This document shows, in pieces, positions 24,455 through 32,990 of a DNA stretch of 64,000 bases. Position 1 is the stretch's first letter; each line of letters starts with the position of its first letter. Below the pieces are notes generated by a model, which was not told where the DNA came from, made no database searches, and was given only the letters and a program-made list of their open reading frames with translations. Source of the DNA: DAOTXR01 sp034435375 (lineage in GTDB: Bacteria; Chloroflexota; Anaerolineae; Aggregatilineales; UBA3940). The position numbers and the translations under genes are program-made. The stretch lies in the NCBI GenBank assembly GCA_034435375.1, contig DAOTXR010000044.1, positions 94,438 through 158,437 on the forward strand. The letters run 5' to 3'.

Positions 24455-27019
24455 TCAGCTCAGGCGTAGTTTGAACGCGCTGGAGGCGCCTATCTCTAGC
24501 ATCAGTCGCCCTGTCTGCTCATCCCACTCTTGGCTGTCCACCTGTCCTCCTTCGAACACGACCTCCGACGGGCGGGTGTCCAGGCCAACCACCTGCAGCC
24601 GGACGCGGGTATAAAGCGGGCTGAACTCGCCTTGCTCAATGGTGCGTTTCAGGGTGCCACCACGACCGTCTGCCGCCACCCTCAGGTCAAAACGCGATAG
24701 TCGGTGCGCGGTAGGTCTGATGTAGTCTGGGCAGATGCCGTCATCTTCGTAAAGATAGCTGATGTGCTCGCCTGACGCCCAGTACATGCATAACTCTAGC
24801 TCGCTGCCGGACTTTTCTCCGATGTGCTGCTGCACCGGCCAGAAGGGAATCGCCGCCCCACCCCGCACATACAATGGCAGAGTGTCGAGCGGGGCGCTCG
24901 CCTTAATTGTCTGGCTGCCGAGATGGCGCTCGCCTGTCCAGAAGTCGAACCACTCACCTTGCGGCAGGTAGACAGTACGCTGTGTGGTCCCCGCCTCGAA
25001 GATCGGGGCGACCAGCAGCGCATCACCACACAGATACTGGTCATCCATGCTGTAGGTTGTGGCGTCGTGGGGATAGGCGAAGGACATGGCCCTCAGGATC
25101 GGTGCGCCGCGCTGGGTAGCCTGCCACACTGCCGTGTAGAGGTAGGGCAGCAGGCGGTAGCGCAGCTCCAGATATTTGCGGCTGATGGCTTCGACTTCCG
25201 GCCCAAAAGCCCATGGCTCCTGATCGGGCGAGCCAATCATCGAGTGGATGCGGAGGAGGGGCATGAAGGTGCTCACCTGCATCCAGCGGGCAAACAACTC
25301 CGGTGAAGGCCCGCCCGTGAATCCGCCCGTATCTGGCCCGGTCATGGCTACGCCGGATAGCCCCAAGTTCAGCACCATCTGCACCGCAAGCCTGAGGTGA
25401 TCCCAGGTGCTCTGGTTGTCGCCGGTCCAGTGCATGGCGTAACGCTGAACGCCGGCCCAACCAGACCGGGTCAGGATCAGCGGGCGGCGATCTGGACGCA
25501 GGCGTTGCAGACCCTCGCAACTAGCGCGGGCCATCAATAACCCATAAACGTTGTGAATCTCGGCATGATCAGCGCCGTGTCCCTCTTTGCTGTGCTGTAC
25601 TATGTCTGGCACCCAGGGATACTTGGTGCCCCCCACAATGAGCGCGATCTCGTTCATGTCGTTCCAGAAGGCATCCACCCCATCCTCGATCAAGTCCTGA
25701 TACAGTCCGCCCCACCACTCGCGAACTGCCGGATCGGTAAAGTCGGGAAAGTGGCAGTCGCCCGGCCACACTGGCCCGGTGAACGGCACACCGTCGGGAT
25801 AGGTGATAAATCGCCTCCAAGCAATGCCTTCGTCATAGACCCGATAGCCGCGCTTTACCTGGATGCCAGGATCAACCATCAAGAGCGCCTTGAAGCCCTG
25901 CGCATGCAGTGCAGCCAGCATCTGGCGCGGCTCCGGGAAGCGCCGTGGGTGCCAGGTAAAGCAGCGATAATCGTCCATGGTGTGGATATCGAGGTGTATC
26001 ACGTCGCAGGGCAGGCCCCGCTTGCGAAACTCCTGAGCAATCTCCAACACCCGTGTCTGGGGATAGTAGCTCCAGCGTGATTGGTGTAGCCCCAGCGCCC
26101 ACAAAGGGGGCAATTTCATGCGCCCCGTCAGCTCTGTGTAGCGTTCGAGAACAGTCTGCGGTGACCCGACCATCACGTATAGACGAAGTTCGCCGCCCAG
26201 TGCACGGTACTTCAGCTCGCCTGGCGTCGCGGTGCCCAGGTCCACCCAGGCCCGGTAGGTGTTGTCGAAAAAGAGGCCCACAGCCTGACCATCAGACAGC
26301 GCCATGACAAATGGGATCCCCATGTAGATCGGATCTGTGCCGCGCGAGTAACCACTGGGGTCTGAGTTCCAAAGCTCAAACTGCTTCCCGGCGTGATTCA
26401 GCGCGTCGGCTTTTTCTCCCAACCCGTAGAAAGCAGCCTGAGAGTCAAGGATAGCCTGCCAGGCGACCTGACTGGTGCTGACATGGCGGCCTGCCCTCAG
26501 CCCCCTCAGCAGTTCCCGCCCCTCCACATCCCGGATAGAGAGGGCGCATGGCTTTCTGGCAACCACGACCACCAGTGACTCAGTCGAAATCTCGATGTCC
26601 TCACCTCGCTGCGAGATGGTTACTGGGACTGGGGACCAGTCCTTTTCTGACTTCTCAACACCATAGGACAATGGCTCCGGGAACGTGTCGTCAGGTTGCG
26701 TCCAAATCTGGAAGAGGTCGGCGGCCAGCGCGCTGATGCGCGTTACGCCATGTTCGGCGCGGACGATCACACGCTGCCGTTCGTCTACTTCCACGCCAAC
26801 AACAGTCCCCAGGAATTCGAAGTTGCTAAGGGGGGGCAGATCAGGAGTACGGGGTTGCTGCATCGTCTGGAAGACGGCCCGCCAGAAGGCCAGACCCCGC
26901 AAATCAGGCCGGCTGGAACGCACCACACGAATCGCCGTGCGCAGGGGATAGATAGCTGCGCGTGCGATCATCCGTGGCTCGAGGACATTGATGAATTGTA
27001 ACAGGTTAAAGCTCGCCAT
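24455..27019 (-). CDS. GH31 family glycoside hydrolase (alpha-glucosidase type)
   Basis: It is 854 residues. The catalytic nucleophile Asp lies in VDAFWNDMNEIAL, and the acid/base region is HWTGDNQSTWDHLRLAVQ; GVAMTGPDTGGFTGGPSPELFARWMQ is another GH31 hallmark. The N-terminal galactose-mutarotase-like domain contains AFYGLGEKADALNHAGKQFELWNSDP. No signal peptide, so it acts in the cytoplasm. ATG 27019 has a GGGAG site; the ATG at 27037 has none. Substrate is probably an alpha-linked glucoside; alpha-xylosidase is also possible. It is divergent from dnaN and may share the palindrome at 27088. Confidence 0.93.
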   Translation of the reverse strand: MASFNLLQFINVLEPRMIARAAIYPLRTAIRVVRSSRPDLRGLAFWRAVFQTMQQPRTPDLPPLSNFEFLGTVVGVEVDERQRVIVRAEHGVTRISALAADLFQIWTQPDDTFPEPLSYGVEKSEKDWSPVPVTISQRGEDIEISTESLVVVVARKPCALSIRDVEGRELLRGLRAGRHVSTSQVAWQAILDSQAAFYGLGEKADALNHAGKQFELWNSDPSGYSRGTDPIYMGIPFVMALSDGQAVGLFFDNTYRAWVDLGTATPGELKYRALGGELRLYVMVGSPQTVLERYTELTGRMKLPPLWALGLHQSRWSYYPQTRVLEIAQEFRKRGLPCDVIHLDIHTMDDYRCFTWHPRRFPEPRQMLAALHAQGFKALLMVDPGIQVKRGYRVYDEGIAWRRFITYPDGVPFTGPVWPGDCHFPDFTDPAVREWWGGLYQDLIEDGVDAFWNDMNEIALIVGGTKYPWVPDIVQHSKEGHGADHAEIHNVYGLLMARASCEGLQRLRPDRRPLILTRSGWAGVQRYAMHWTGDNQSTWDHLRLAVQMVLNLGLSGVAMTGPDTGGFTGGPSPELFARWMQVSTFMPLLRIHSMIGSPDQEPWAFGPEVEAISRKYLELRYRLLPYLYTAVWQATQRGAPILRAMSFAYPHDATTYSMDDQYLCGDALLVAPIFEAGTTQRTVYLPQGEWFDFWTGERHLGSQTIKASAPLDTLPLYVRGGAAIPFWPVQQHIGEKSGSELELCMYWASGEHISYLYEDDGICPDYIRPTAHRLSRFDLRVAADGRGGTLKRTIEQGEFSPLYTRVRLQVVGLDTRPSEVVFEGGQVDSQEWDEQTGRLMLEIGASSAFKLRLS

Positions 27020-27078
27020 GGTGTTGCTCCCAAACATGAGAGAAGGTTAAGCGCTGGACTAAGAGCACTCGGATTTGC

Positions 27079-27107
27079 TTGAGCTAATACAACACATGTT
27101 GTATACT
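27079..27107 (+). promoter_or_regulatory. Promoter of dnaN with an embedded palindrome
   Basis: -35 TTGAGC (27079-27084), 17-bp spacer, -10 TATACT (27102-27107). The inverted repeat TACAACA-CA-TGTTGTA (27088-27103) fills the spacer and touches the -10. A bound protein would block dnaN transcription and could also affect the divergent GH31 gene. Confidence 0.6.
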
Positions 27108-27159
27108 TACAGCAATAGTCTAACGCATTTTGTCTCTATTTACAGGAGCGAGAGATACC

Positions 27160-28299
27160 ATGGGAATGCGGGTTTCCTGCCTCCAGGACAACCTGGCGCG
27201 AGGATTGAATATCGTCAGCCGGGCAGTCGGCTCGCGCACCACATTGTCTGTGCTCTCCAATGTATTGCTAGCCACTGACAATGGCCGGCTACGTTTGGCT
27301 GCCACCAATCTCGAAATGGGTATCACTGCCTGGATCGGCGCGTCGGTGGAGGAGGATGGCGCTATCACGGTACCCGCGCGCACGTTCAATGACCTGGTGA
27401 ATATGCTTTCTCCAGAGCGTGTGGACCTGGAGGTTGCCGTCAGGACAAATTCGCTACACCTGGCTTGCGGGGCGACAACAGCTACCATCAAGGGCATCGA
27501 TGCCTATGAATTTCCTCCCATTCCCGAGGCCTCCAAGGATGATGAGGCGCTACCCATTCCCGCCGATGCCTTCAAACAGGCGATCAACATGGTAGCCTTC
27601 GCGGCGGCCCGCGACGACAGTCGCCCGATCCTGACTGGCGTCTCCCTCAGCTACCAGGACGGCTTATTGACCTTGGCGGCTGCTGATGGCTTCCGCCTCT
27701 CGGTACGCGAAATCCCTCTGGAAACCGAGTTCTACGAGAACTTCTCGCTGGTCATCCCCGCCAGAACCCTGAACGAGCTGGCGCGTGTGTGCGGCGACAG
27801 CGAGGAAGTCGTTCGCCTGATCCTGCCTCACGATCGGTCGCAGGTACTTTTCCACATGGAGAACGTCGATGTCATTTCGCAGTTGATCGACGGTGTGTTC
27901 CCAGATTATCGCCAGATCATCCCACGCGAGGCAACGACCCGCACCGTGCTCTACACTGCTGACATGCTGCGTGCTTGCAAACGCGCTGACATCTTTGCCC
28001 GTGAAGCCAACCACACGGTCAGGCTGAGCATTGAGCCGCAGGAGGGCATGGCAGGCGTCACTCGTGTGCGAGCTCAGGCTTCTGAGACAGGTGAGAATGA
28101 GGTTGTGCTCGATGCCACCATCGAAGGCGATGGTTTGGAGATGGCCTTTAACGTGCGGTATCTGATCGAGGTGCTGAGTGTGATTCCCCAAGATCAGGTG
28201 ATGCTGAAGACCACACGTCCTGACAAGCCGGGCGTCATCCAGCCGCTGGGTGATGAGAGCTTTACACATGTCATCATGCCAATGCACATCGGGCGTTAG
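27160..28299 (+). CDS. dnaN: DNA polymerase III beta sliding clamp
   Basis: It is 379 residues with the three-domain clamp fold: N-terminal MRVSCLQDNLARGLNIVSRAVGSRTTLSVLSNVLL, middle-domain start LPIPADAFKQAINMVAFAAARDDSRPILTGVSL, and C-terminal HVIMPMHIGR. The C terminus is close to the usual PMR ending of bacterial clamps. ATG 27160 (or 27166) follows an AGGAG site; the frame is open from a TTG at 27130. dnaA is not adjacent, unlike the standard dnaA-dnaN order. It ends with a good terminator. Confidence 0.95.
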   Translation: MGMRVSCLQDNLARGLNIVSRAVGSRTTLSVLSNVLLATDNGRLRLAATNLEMGITAWIGASVEEDGAITVPARTFNDLVNMLSPERVDLEVAVRTNSLHLACGATTATIKGIDAYEFPPIPEASKDDEALPIPADAFKQAINMVAFAAARDDSRPILTGVSLSYQDGLLTLAAADGFRLSVREIPLETEFYENFSLVIPARTLNELARVCGDSEEVVRLILPHDRSQVLFHMENVDVISQLIDGVFPDYRQIIPREATTRTVLYTADMLRACKRADIFAREANHTVRLSIEPQEGMAGVTRVRAQASETGENEVVLDATIEGDGLEMAFNVRYLIEVLSVIPQDQVMLKTTRPDKPGVIQPLGDESFTHVIMPMHIGR

Positions 28300-28322
28300 A
28301 ACCAACCCGAAAGAAGCACTTG

Positions 28323-28354
28323 CCCCAGATGTCATCCGGGCCTCTGGGGTTTTT
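28323..28354 (+). terminator. Rho-independent terminator after dnaN
   Basis: CCCCAGA stem with TCTGGGG, 13-nt loop, followed directly by TTTTTG. Confidence 0.85.
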
Positions 28355-28387
28355 GTTTAGCGTGGTCTAACATATATATACGAAATG

Positions 28388-28416
28388 TTGACGAGGTTCT
28401 ATCATAAATCTGATAT
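28388..28416 (+). promoter_or_regulatory. Promoter of the thioredoxin gene
   Basis: -35 TTGACG (28388-28393), 17-bp spacer, -10 TGATAT (28411-28416), about 57 bp before the start codon. Confidence 0.6.
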
Positions 28417-28472
28417 TCCCCTGTTATCCTCATGAGGCAGGTTACAAAATGGCTGCTTGACAAGGTGAAAAT

Positions 28473-29186
28473 ATGGGCCGAACTTACGACTCGCCGATTA
28501 TTGCCAATGATCACAGCCTGGATCGGCTGTTGGCCATACAGGTGCCAGTGATGATCGTGTTCTGGAGTGGACGCGATCTCTCCAGCGAGATGAACCAGAT
28601 CATGCTCACGCTGGCAAGCCGTGAGGCGGGCCGTCTGATCATCGCCAAAATCGACGTTCGAGAAAACCCAAACGCTGCCCAGCGTTTTAACGTCAGGGAG
28701 ACACCCCTAATAGTCGGCCTGCGTCAGGGAGAGGAGATCACCCGGCTGGCCTTACCGACAGTGGCTGACATCCACAACCACATCCAGTACCTCCTAGGCC
28801 GCGCAGCCCGCCCTGTGGACAGGGTCACCCCGGAGCCGCAGGCCCCAGCAGACGTAGACCACCCTGTGACGGTAACAGACGCTGTCTTCGAACAGCGCGT
28901 TTTGCAATCGACTCTGCCAGTGCTGGTTGACTTCTGGGCACCGTGGTGTGGACCGTGCCATATGATCGCGCCGTCGATCGAGAGAATGGCATCCCGGTTC
29001 GCCGGGCGTCTATTTGTCGCCAAAGTCAATGTCGATGAAAATCCACACTACGCCGGGATCTATGGTATCCAGGGTATTCCTACCCTGTTGATCTTCCGCA
29101 ACGGCAAGGTGATCAACCGACTGGTCGGCGTGATGCCAGAGGCCCATCTCCAGGCAGAGATCGAGAGGATTCTGCTGCGGCGTTGA
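28473..29186 (+). CDS. Two-domain thioredoxin with one redox-active site
   Basis: It is 237 residues. The C-terminal domain (about 125-237) is a typical thioredoxin with FWAPWCGPCHMIAPS, the cis-proline at GIQGIPTLLIFRNG, and a normal length. The N-terminal domain (about 1-110) has the same fold features (VPVMIVFWSGRDLSSEM, FNVRETPLIVGLRQGEEITRLALP) but no CxxC, so it is probably structural or binds substrate. It is cytoplasmic, as no signal peptide is seen. It has its own promoter and stands between dnaN and the Fur-family gene. Confidence 0.9.
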   Translation: MGRTYDSPIIANDHSLDRLLAIQVPVMIVFWSGRDLSSEMNQIMLTLASREAGRLIIAKIDVRENPNAAQRFNVRETPLIVGLRQGEEITRLALPTVADIHNHIQYLLGRAARPVDRVTPEPQAPADVDHPVTVTDAVFEQRVLQSTLPVLVDFWAPWCGPCHMIAPSIERMASRFAGRLFVAKVNVDENPHYAGIYGIQGIPTLLIFRNGKVINRLVGVMPEAHLQAEIERILLRR

Positions 29187-29199
29187 ATGGAACCTAGTT

Positions 29200-29207
29200 G
29201 CAATTGC
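29200..29207. promoter_or_regulatory. GCAATTGC palindrome upstream of the Fur-family gene
   Basis: A perfect 8-bp palindrome within TTGCAATTGCGA, about 145 bp before the Fur-family start and ahead of its promoter. A Fur/Zur-type site is possible but cannot be recognised as such. Confidence 0.25.
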
Positions 29208-29272
29208 GAATGAGGGACGTCTGGCGGATTGCTCTTTGCATGAACCCAGGCGTCTTGGCTTGCCTGGACAGT

Positions 29273-29301
29273 TTGCCGCTTTGCCGGGGGCACGCTACAC
29301 T
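29273..29301 (+). promoter_or_regulatory. Putative promoter of the Fur-family gene
   Basis: -35 TTGCCG (29273-29278), 17-bp spacer, -10 TACACT (29296-29301), 49 bp before the start codon. Confidence 0.45.
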
Positions 29302-29349
29302 TCTGCTCGTGAGGCAATCTCCGTCATTTCATTAGAGTAAGGGAACCAT

Positions 29350-29793
29350 ATGCCGGGGCTGCAGGTAGCCCTAAAAAAGTTGCGCGACGCTGGTTACAAG
29401 CTGACCCATGCCCGGCTGACTGTGCTGACTGTGCTGGAGGAGAACGGCGGCCATCTGACCTCTGCCGAGATTCTGAAGCAGGTCGATGCCCGCGATCCAT
29501 CCATTGGGCGGGCCAGCGTATTCCGCACGCTCGATCTGTTGACGGCCTTGTCGATCATCCGCCCCACTTTCCTGGCGCCCCGCACACCGACCTACGTCCT
29601 GATGTCCCAGGAAGGATACCACTCTCACATTGTGTGCATAGGCTGCAGTCATGTGATCGAGCTGGAGGACAGCTACGTGCGTGACCTCGCCGGTGACCTA
29701 GCGACCAGGTATAACGTCCGCCTGACGGGACATCTGTTGGAGTTTTATGGCTTTTGTGAAGATTGCTGCGCCATTCGGGAGCAGGAGGTCTGA
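29350..29793 (+). CDS. Fur-family metal-dependent transcriptional regulator
   Basis: It is 147 residues. The N-terminal winged helix is YKLTHARLTVLTVLEENGGHLTSAEILKQV...RASVFRTLDLL. The metal-binding half has HSHIVCIGCSHVIELED and FCEDCCAI, so both CxxC pairs of the structural zinc site are present. Iron, zinc or peroxide sensing cannot be separated by eye. Start ATG 29350 has AAGGGAACC upstream. A TPR gene follows 10 bp after its stop. Confidence 0.92.
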   Translation: MPGLQVALKKLRDAGYKLTHARLTVLTVLEENGGHLTSAEILKQVDARDPSIGRASVFRTLDLLTALSIIRPTFLAPRTPTYVLMSQEGYHSHIVCIGCSHVIELEDSYVRDLAGDLATRYNVRLTGHLLEFYGFCEDCCAIREQEV

Positions 29794-29802
29794 ATAAGAG
29801 CG

Positions 29803-31767
29803 TTGGCCGAGAAGCAACCCGTAGATCGCGAGTATGGCCCATCGCCCTCTCTCATTGCTGCGGTGGGTTTCCTGTTGATCAGCCTGATCCTCGCTGGGCT
29901 TATCCTCATGGGTGTGTTTAATCGTCCACCGGACCTGGCTCAGCCAGGCGCCACTTCCTCAATTACTGCTGGACTCAGCACTTCCTCACCGACTCCACAG
30001 CCTCCCACCCCCACCTTAACGGTCGCTCCCCTCCAGGCACAGCCGTCAGCGACGCCGGAGCCAACCGCTACGCCGGTAGGACCCGATACGGTGATCGTCA
30101 GCGTGACTGCCATGGGCAGCGGTGGCGATCCATCGATCACAGAGGCTCTGGCAGCCGCTGTAAAGGCAGCTTTCGATGCGCCAGTACCGCCTCAGCCGGT
30201 TGAAGTACGCATGACCTCCCCAGAAGATGCTCCGGAAAGTGACCTCTTGATTCGGTGGGAGAATGGAGCCGGTGGGTTGATCCAAGTCTTTCTCCTGGCC
30301 CCACCCCATCCACCAGAGCTGGTACGCCTGGAGGTTCCACCTACCCCCTGGGACACCACGTTCCCCGGCAACTTCCCGCTCTACCTCGATCCCGATCGAG
30401 ACCTGAACTTTGCGGGCCAGGTCGCGGCTGCACTGATCGAGGCTGCCATTGGCGCCAGTGAGCAGGCCGGGCAGCGGATCGTGTCTGTTCAAGAGGACCT
30501 TCCCAATGTCACTGGCAGCGCAGCTGCAATCAACCAGGCCATTCTCTCCTTTGCGCTTGCCCGGATACGGGTTGGACAGGGCGACCCGATCGGTGCGCTG
30601 GCGAGGTACAGCGAGGCGATACGTATCCGCGATGACTTTGCCGCCGCCTATGTGGGTCGAGGCAGCATCTATCTGAGGTCAGGTGACACCCAGGCTGCCC
30701 TGGATGCCTACGACACGGCGATCAACTTGGCCCCAGAGGAGTTCGCAGCACGCTATGACCGCGTGCTGGCCTATCTGGCCAGCAACAACACGACAGGGGC
30801 GCTTGCCGATGCCGAGTTCCTTGTCGCAAGAGCTCCCCAGGCATGGAGTACTAACCTGCGCGGGATAGTCTATTACCAGCTGGCGGATTACGAGAGTGCG
30901 CTGGCTGACTTTGAGCTGGCTGGCCGGTACGCTCCTGAGGACCCGATCCCGTTCTTCAACCAGTCCCTGGCGCTGAACAGGCTGGGCGAATACGGGCAAG
31001 CTCTTGTTGTGCTGGATGCACTGATTGAGGTGCAACCAGATAGCCCTCTCTTTCACCTGTACCTGGGCGATGCCTTCCAAGCCACTGGCGACATTGAGCA
31101 GGCTGAACATGCCTTCAGCCAGGCGATTGCCCTCGACTCGGCTTATATCGAAGCCTATCTGCGGCGGGGTCGCCTGCGCGTCAGCAGCGGCGACTACGCA
31201 GGTGCAGCCGAGGATGCCCGGCAGGCGTTGGGTCTCGCTCCCCAGTCCGGGCTGGCCTTCTGGGTGCTGGCAGATGCATTGCTCGGTCAGGAAGACTTTG
31301 CAGGAGCCAGGGATGCCTACACCACAGCCCTCAACCTGGGTTTGGAACGTGGTGAAGTGTACGCTGGACGAGCCTGGGCTTTGCACCGACTCAACTTCCG
31401 CGCCGGCGCCCTTGAAGATTATCAGCGGGCGTTGACACTGGGTTTTTCGGATCCGCTGATGCTGAACCGAATGGGCTTTGCGCTGTACGACACAGGTCGC
31501 TACGAGGATGCGCTCGATGCCATGTTAGCTGCCGTTAATGCTGGGCTGGACACTGCTGAGGCCCACGCCGGACTGTCGCTGGCGCTCGATGCCAACATCC
31601 GGCGCGACGAGGCCGAGCAACAGTATCAGCGTGCCCTGGAGCTGGATGACGGCTTCGGGAAAGTTGACTTTCTGGCCGAGCAACCGCTATGGTCTCAGGC
31701 GGCGATCACGCGCGCAGTGACGATCCTGCGGCGGTTGGGAATCGACCCATACAGCCAGGACGGCTGA
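29803..31767 (+). CDS. Membrane-anchored TPR protein
   Basis: It is 654 residues. One membrane segment (LIAAVGFLLISLILAGLILMGVF, about 17-39), a Pro/Ser/Thr-rich linker to about residue 95, an uncharacterised region to about 225, then about ten or more TPR units (for example AYVGRGSIYLRSGDTQAALDAYDTAINLAPEEFAARYDRVLAYL) to the end. The repeats should lie outside the membrane and bind a partner. The start is a TTG at 29805 region (frame from 29803) right after the Fur gene, so it may be co-transcribed. No enzyme motif is seen. Confidence 0.8.
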   Translation: MAEKQPVDREYGPSPSLIAAVGFLLISLILAGLILMGVFNRPPDLAQPGATSSITAGLSTSSPTPQPPTPTLTVAPLQAQPSATPEPTATPVGPDTVIVSVTAMGSGGDPSITEALAAAVKAAFDAPVPPQPVEVRMTSPEDAPESDLLIRWENGAGGLIQVFLLAPPHPPELVRLEVPPTPWDTTFPGNFPLYLDPDRDLNFAGQVAAALIEAAIGASEQAGQRIVSVQEDLPNVTGSAAAINQAILSFALARIRVGQGDPIGALARYSEAIRIRDDFAAAYVGRGSIYLRSGDTQAALDAYDTAINLAPEEFAARYDRVLAYLASNNTTGALADAEFLVARAPQAWSTNLRGIVYYQLADYESALADFELAGRYAPEDPIPFFNQSLALNRLGEYGQALVVLDALIEVQPDSPLFHLYLGDAFQATGDIEQAEHAFSQAIALDSAYIEAYLRRGRLRVSSGDYAGAAEDARQALGLAPQSGLAFWVLADALLGQEDFAGARDAYTTALNLGLERGEVYAGRAWALHRLNFRAGALEDYQRALTLGFSDPLMLNRMGFALYDTGRYEDALDAMLAAVNAGLDTAEAHAGLSLALDANIRRDEAEQQYQRALELDDGFGKVDFLAEQPLWSQAAITRAVTILRRLGIDPYSQDG

Positions 31768-31785
31768 TCGCTACCGGCTGGCGTC

Positions 31786-32805
31786 TCACCGATGGTTCTC
31801 ATATAGTCGTGCGATCTCGTCACGTGCCGGGCGGGGCAGCCGGCGTGGCTCCGCCTGAATATCAATGACCTCGGCGCGTCCTTCCTCTACATGGCCAATG
31901 GCAAAGGCTGCGATCCCTTCGCCCTCCAAGGCCGCAACCACCGCCTGGGCATCGTCTGGATGAACAGCCATCAGCAATGCACCGCTGGCGATAGCACCCA
32001 GCGGGTCCAGGCCGACGGCTTGGCACAACTGGCGACCATCTTCCAGAATGGCAGGATAGGGATCGACCACCAACCGCTTTGACGACGCTTCCGCCATCTC
32101 CCATAGTCCGGTAGCCAGTCCGCCCTCAGTCGGATCGTGCATGGCGTGGACTCGGCCTGTGCGCAGGGCGATAGCCGCATCGGTCACTACGCTGATGCCG
32201 GGATCGTGCAGGTAGTTGGCGCATCGCCCCATAAACTGGGGGTCAAAGCGCCCTTGAAGTGTGCTAACCTTTTCACGGGCAATGATCGCGGTGGCTTCGA
32301 CTGGCACTCCTTTGGTCACGATCACCACATCTCCTGACCGTGCGCCACTGGTGCTGATGTGCTGCCCTCTATGGACTAGCCCCAGCATCGTGCCAACCAC
32401 GATTGGACGGTCGATGCCATAGGTGATCTCGGTGTGGCCACCCACCAGTGTGGCTCCCAAGGCATCGCAGGCAGCAACGATCTGGTCGAAGATGGCTGTG
32501 ACAAGCTCACGGGTCGCCCGATCTTCGGGCAGGAGTAGTGCGGCCATGAACCATGAAGGAGCGCCGCCCACTGTGGCAATGTCGTTGGCGTTGACGTGGA
32601 CGGCATACCACCCGATCTCGTCGCTGGCGAAGGTGATCGGATCGGTCTTGGCGATCAGACAGTGCTCAGCGCCGAGATCGATCACTGCCGCATCCTCGCC
32701 AGGGCGCGGTCCCACGACCACACGCGGATCGCGGGATGGAAGGCGGCTCAGCAGATCGGCCAGAACGTCAGGCGGCAGCTTGCCCAACGGATATGGGCGC
32801 GACAT
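31786..32805 (-). CDS. AIR synthase-related protein (HypE/ThiL-like)
   Basis: It is 339 residues with both PurM-type domains: N-terminal PGEDAAVIDLGAEHCLIAKTDPITFAS and VHVNANDIATVGGAPSWFMAALLLP (ATP-binding Gly/Asp-rich region), TLVGGHTEITYGID, and C-terminal AMHDPTEGGLATGLWEMAEAS. This is nearest HypE, but HypE ends with a Cys-bearing PRIC tail that carries the carbamoyl group; this protein ends in LYENHR, and no hydrogenase gene is near. It is probably an ATP-dependent enzyme of unknown substrate. Confidence 0.75.
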   Translation of the reverse strand: MSRPYPLGKLPPDVLADLLSRLPSRDPRVVVGPRPGEDAAVIDLGAEHCLIAKTDPITFASDEIGWYAVHVNANDIATVGGAPSWFMAALLLPEDRATRELVTAIFDQIVAACDALGATLVGGHTEITYGIDRPIVVGTMLGLVHRGQHISTSGARSGDVVIVTKGVPVEATAIIAREKVSTLQGRFDPQFMGRCANYLHDPGISVVTDAAIALRTGRVHAMHDPTEGGLATGLWEMAEASSKRLVVDPYPAILEDGRQLCQAVGLDPLGAIASGALLMAVHPDDAQAVVAALEGEGIAAFAIGHVEEGRAEVIDIQAEPRRLPRPARDEIARLYENHR

Positions 32806-32990
32806 AGTCCTCTCGTCAGAGTTGATAGGGGCGCAAGGTAACGCGCCTCGATTATGCTACACGTGAAGCAGTCATAGCAAATACATCCGAGGTCTGTTTG
32901 CACAGGGTGGATTCTCATATAACATGATGTTCAGATCGGGTTTGATGATCATGGATCGGACGACTCAGAGCTTTTGAGAGAGAGGAAAGC

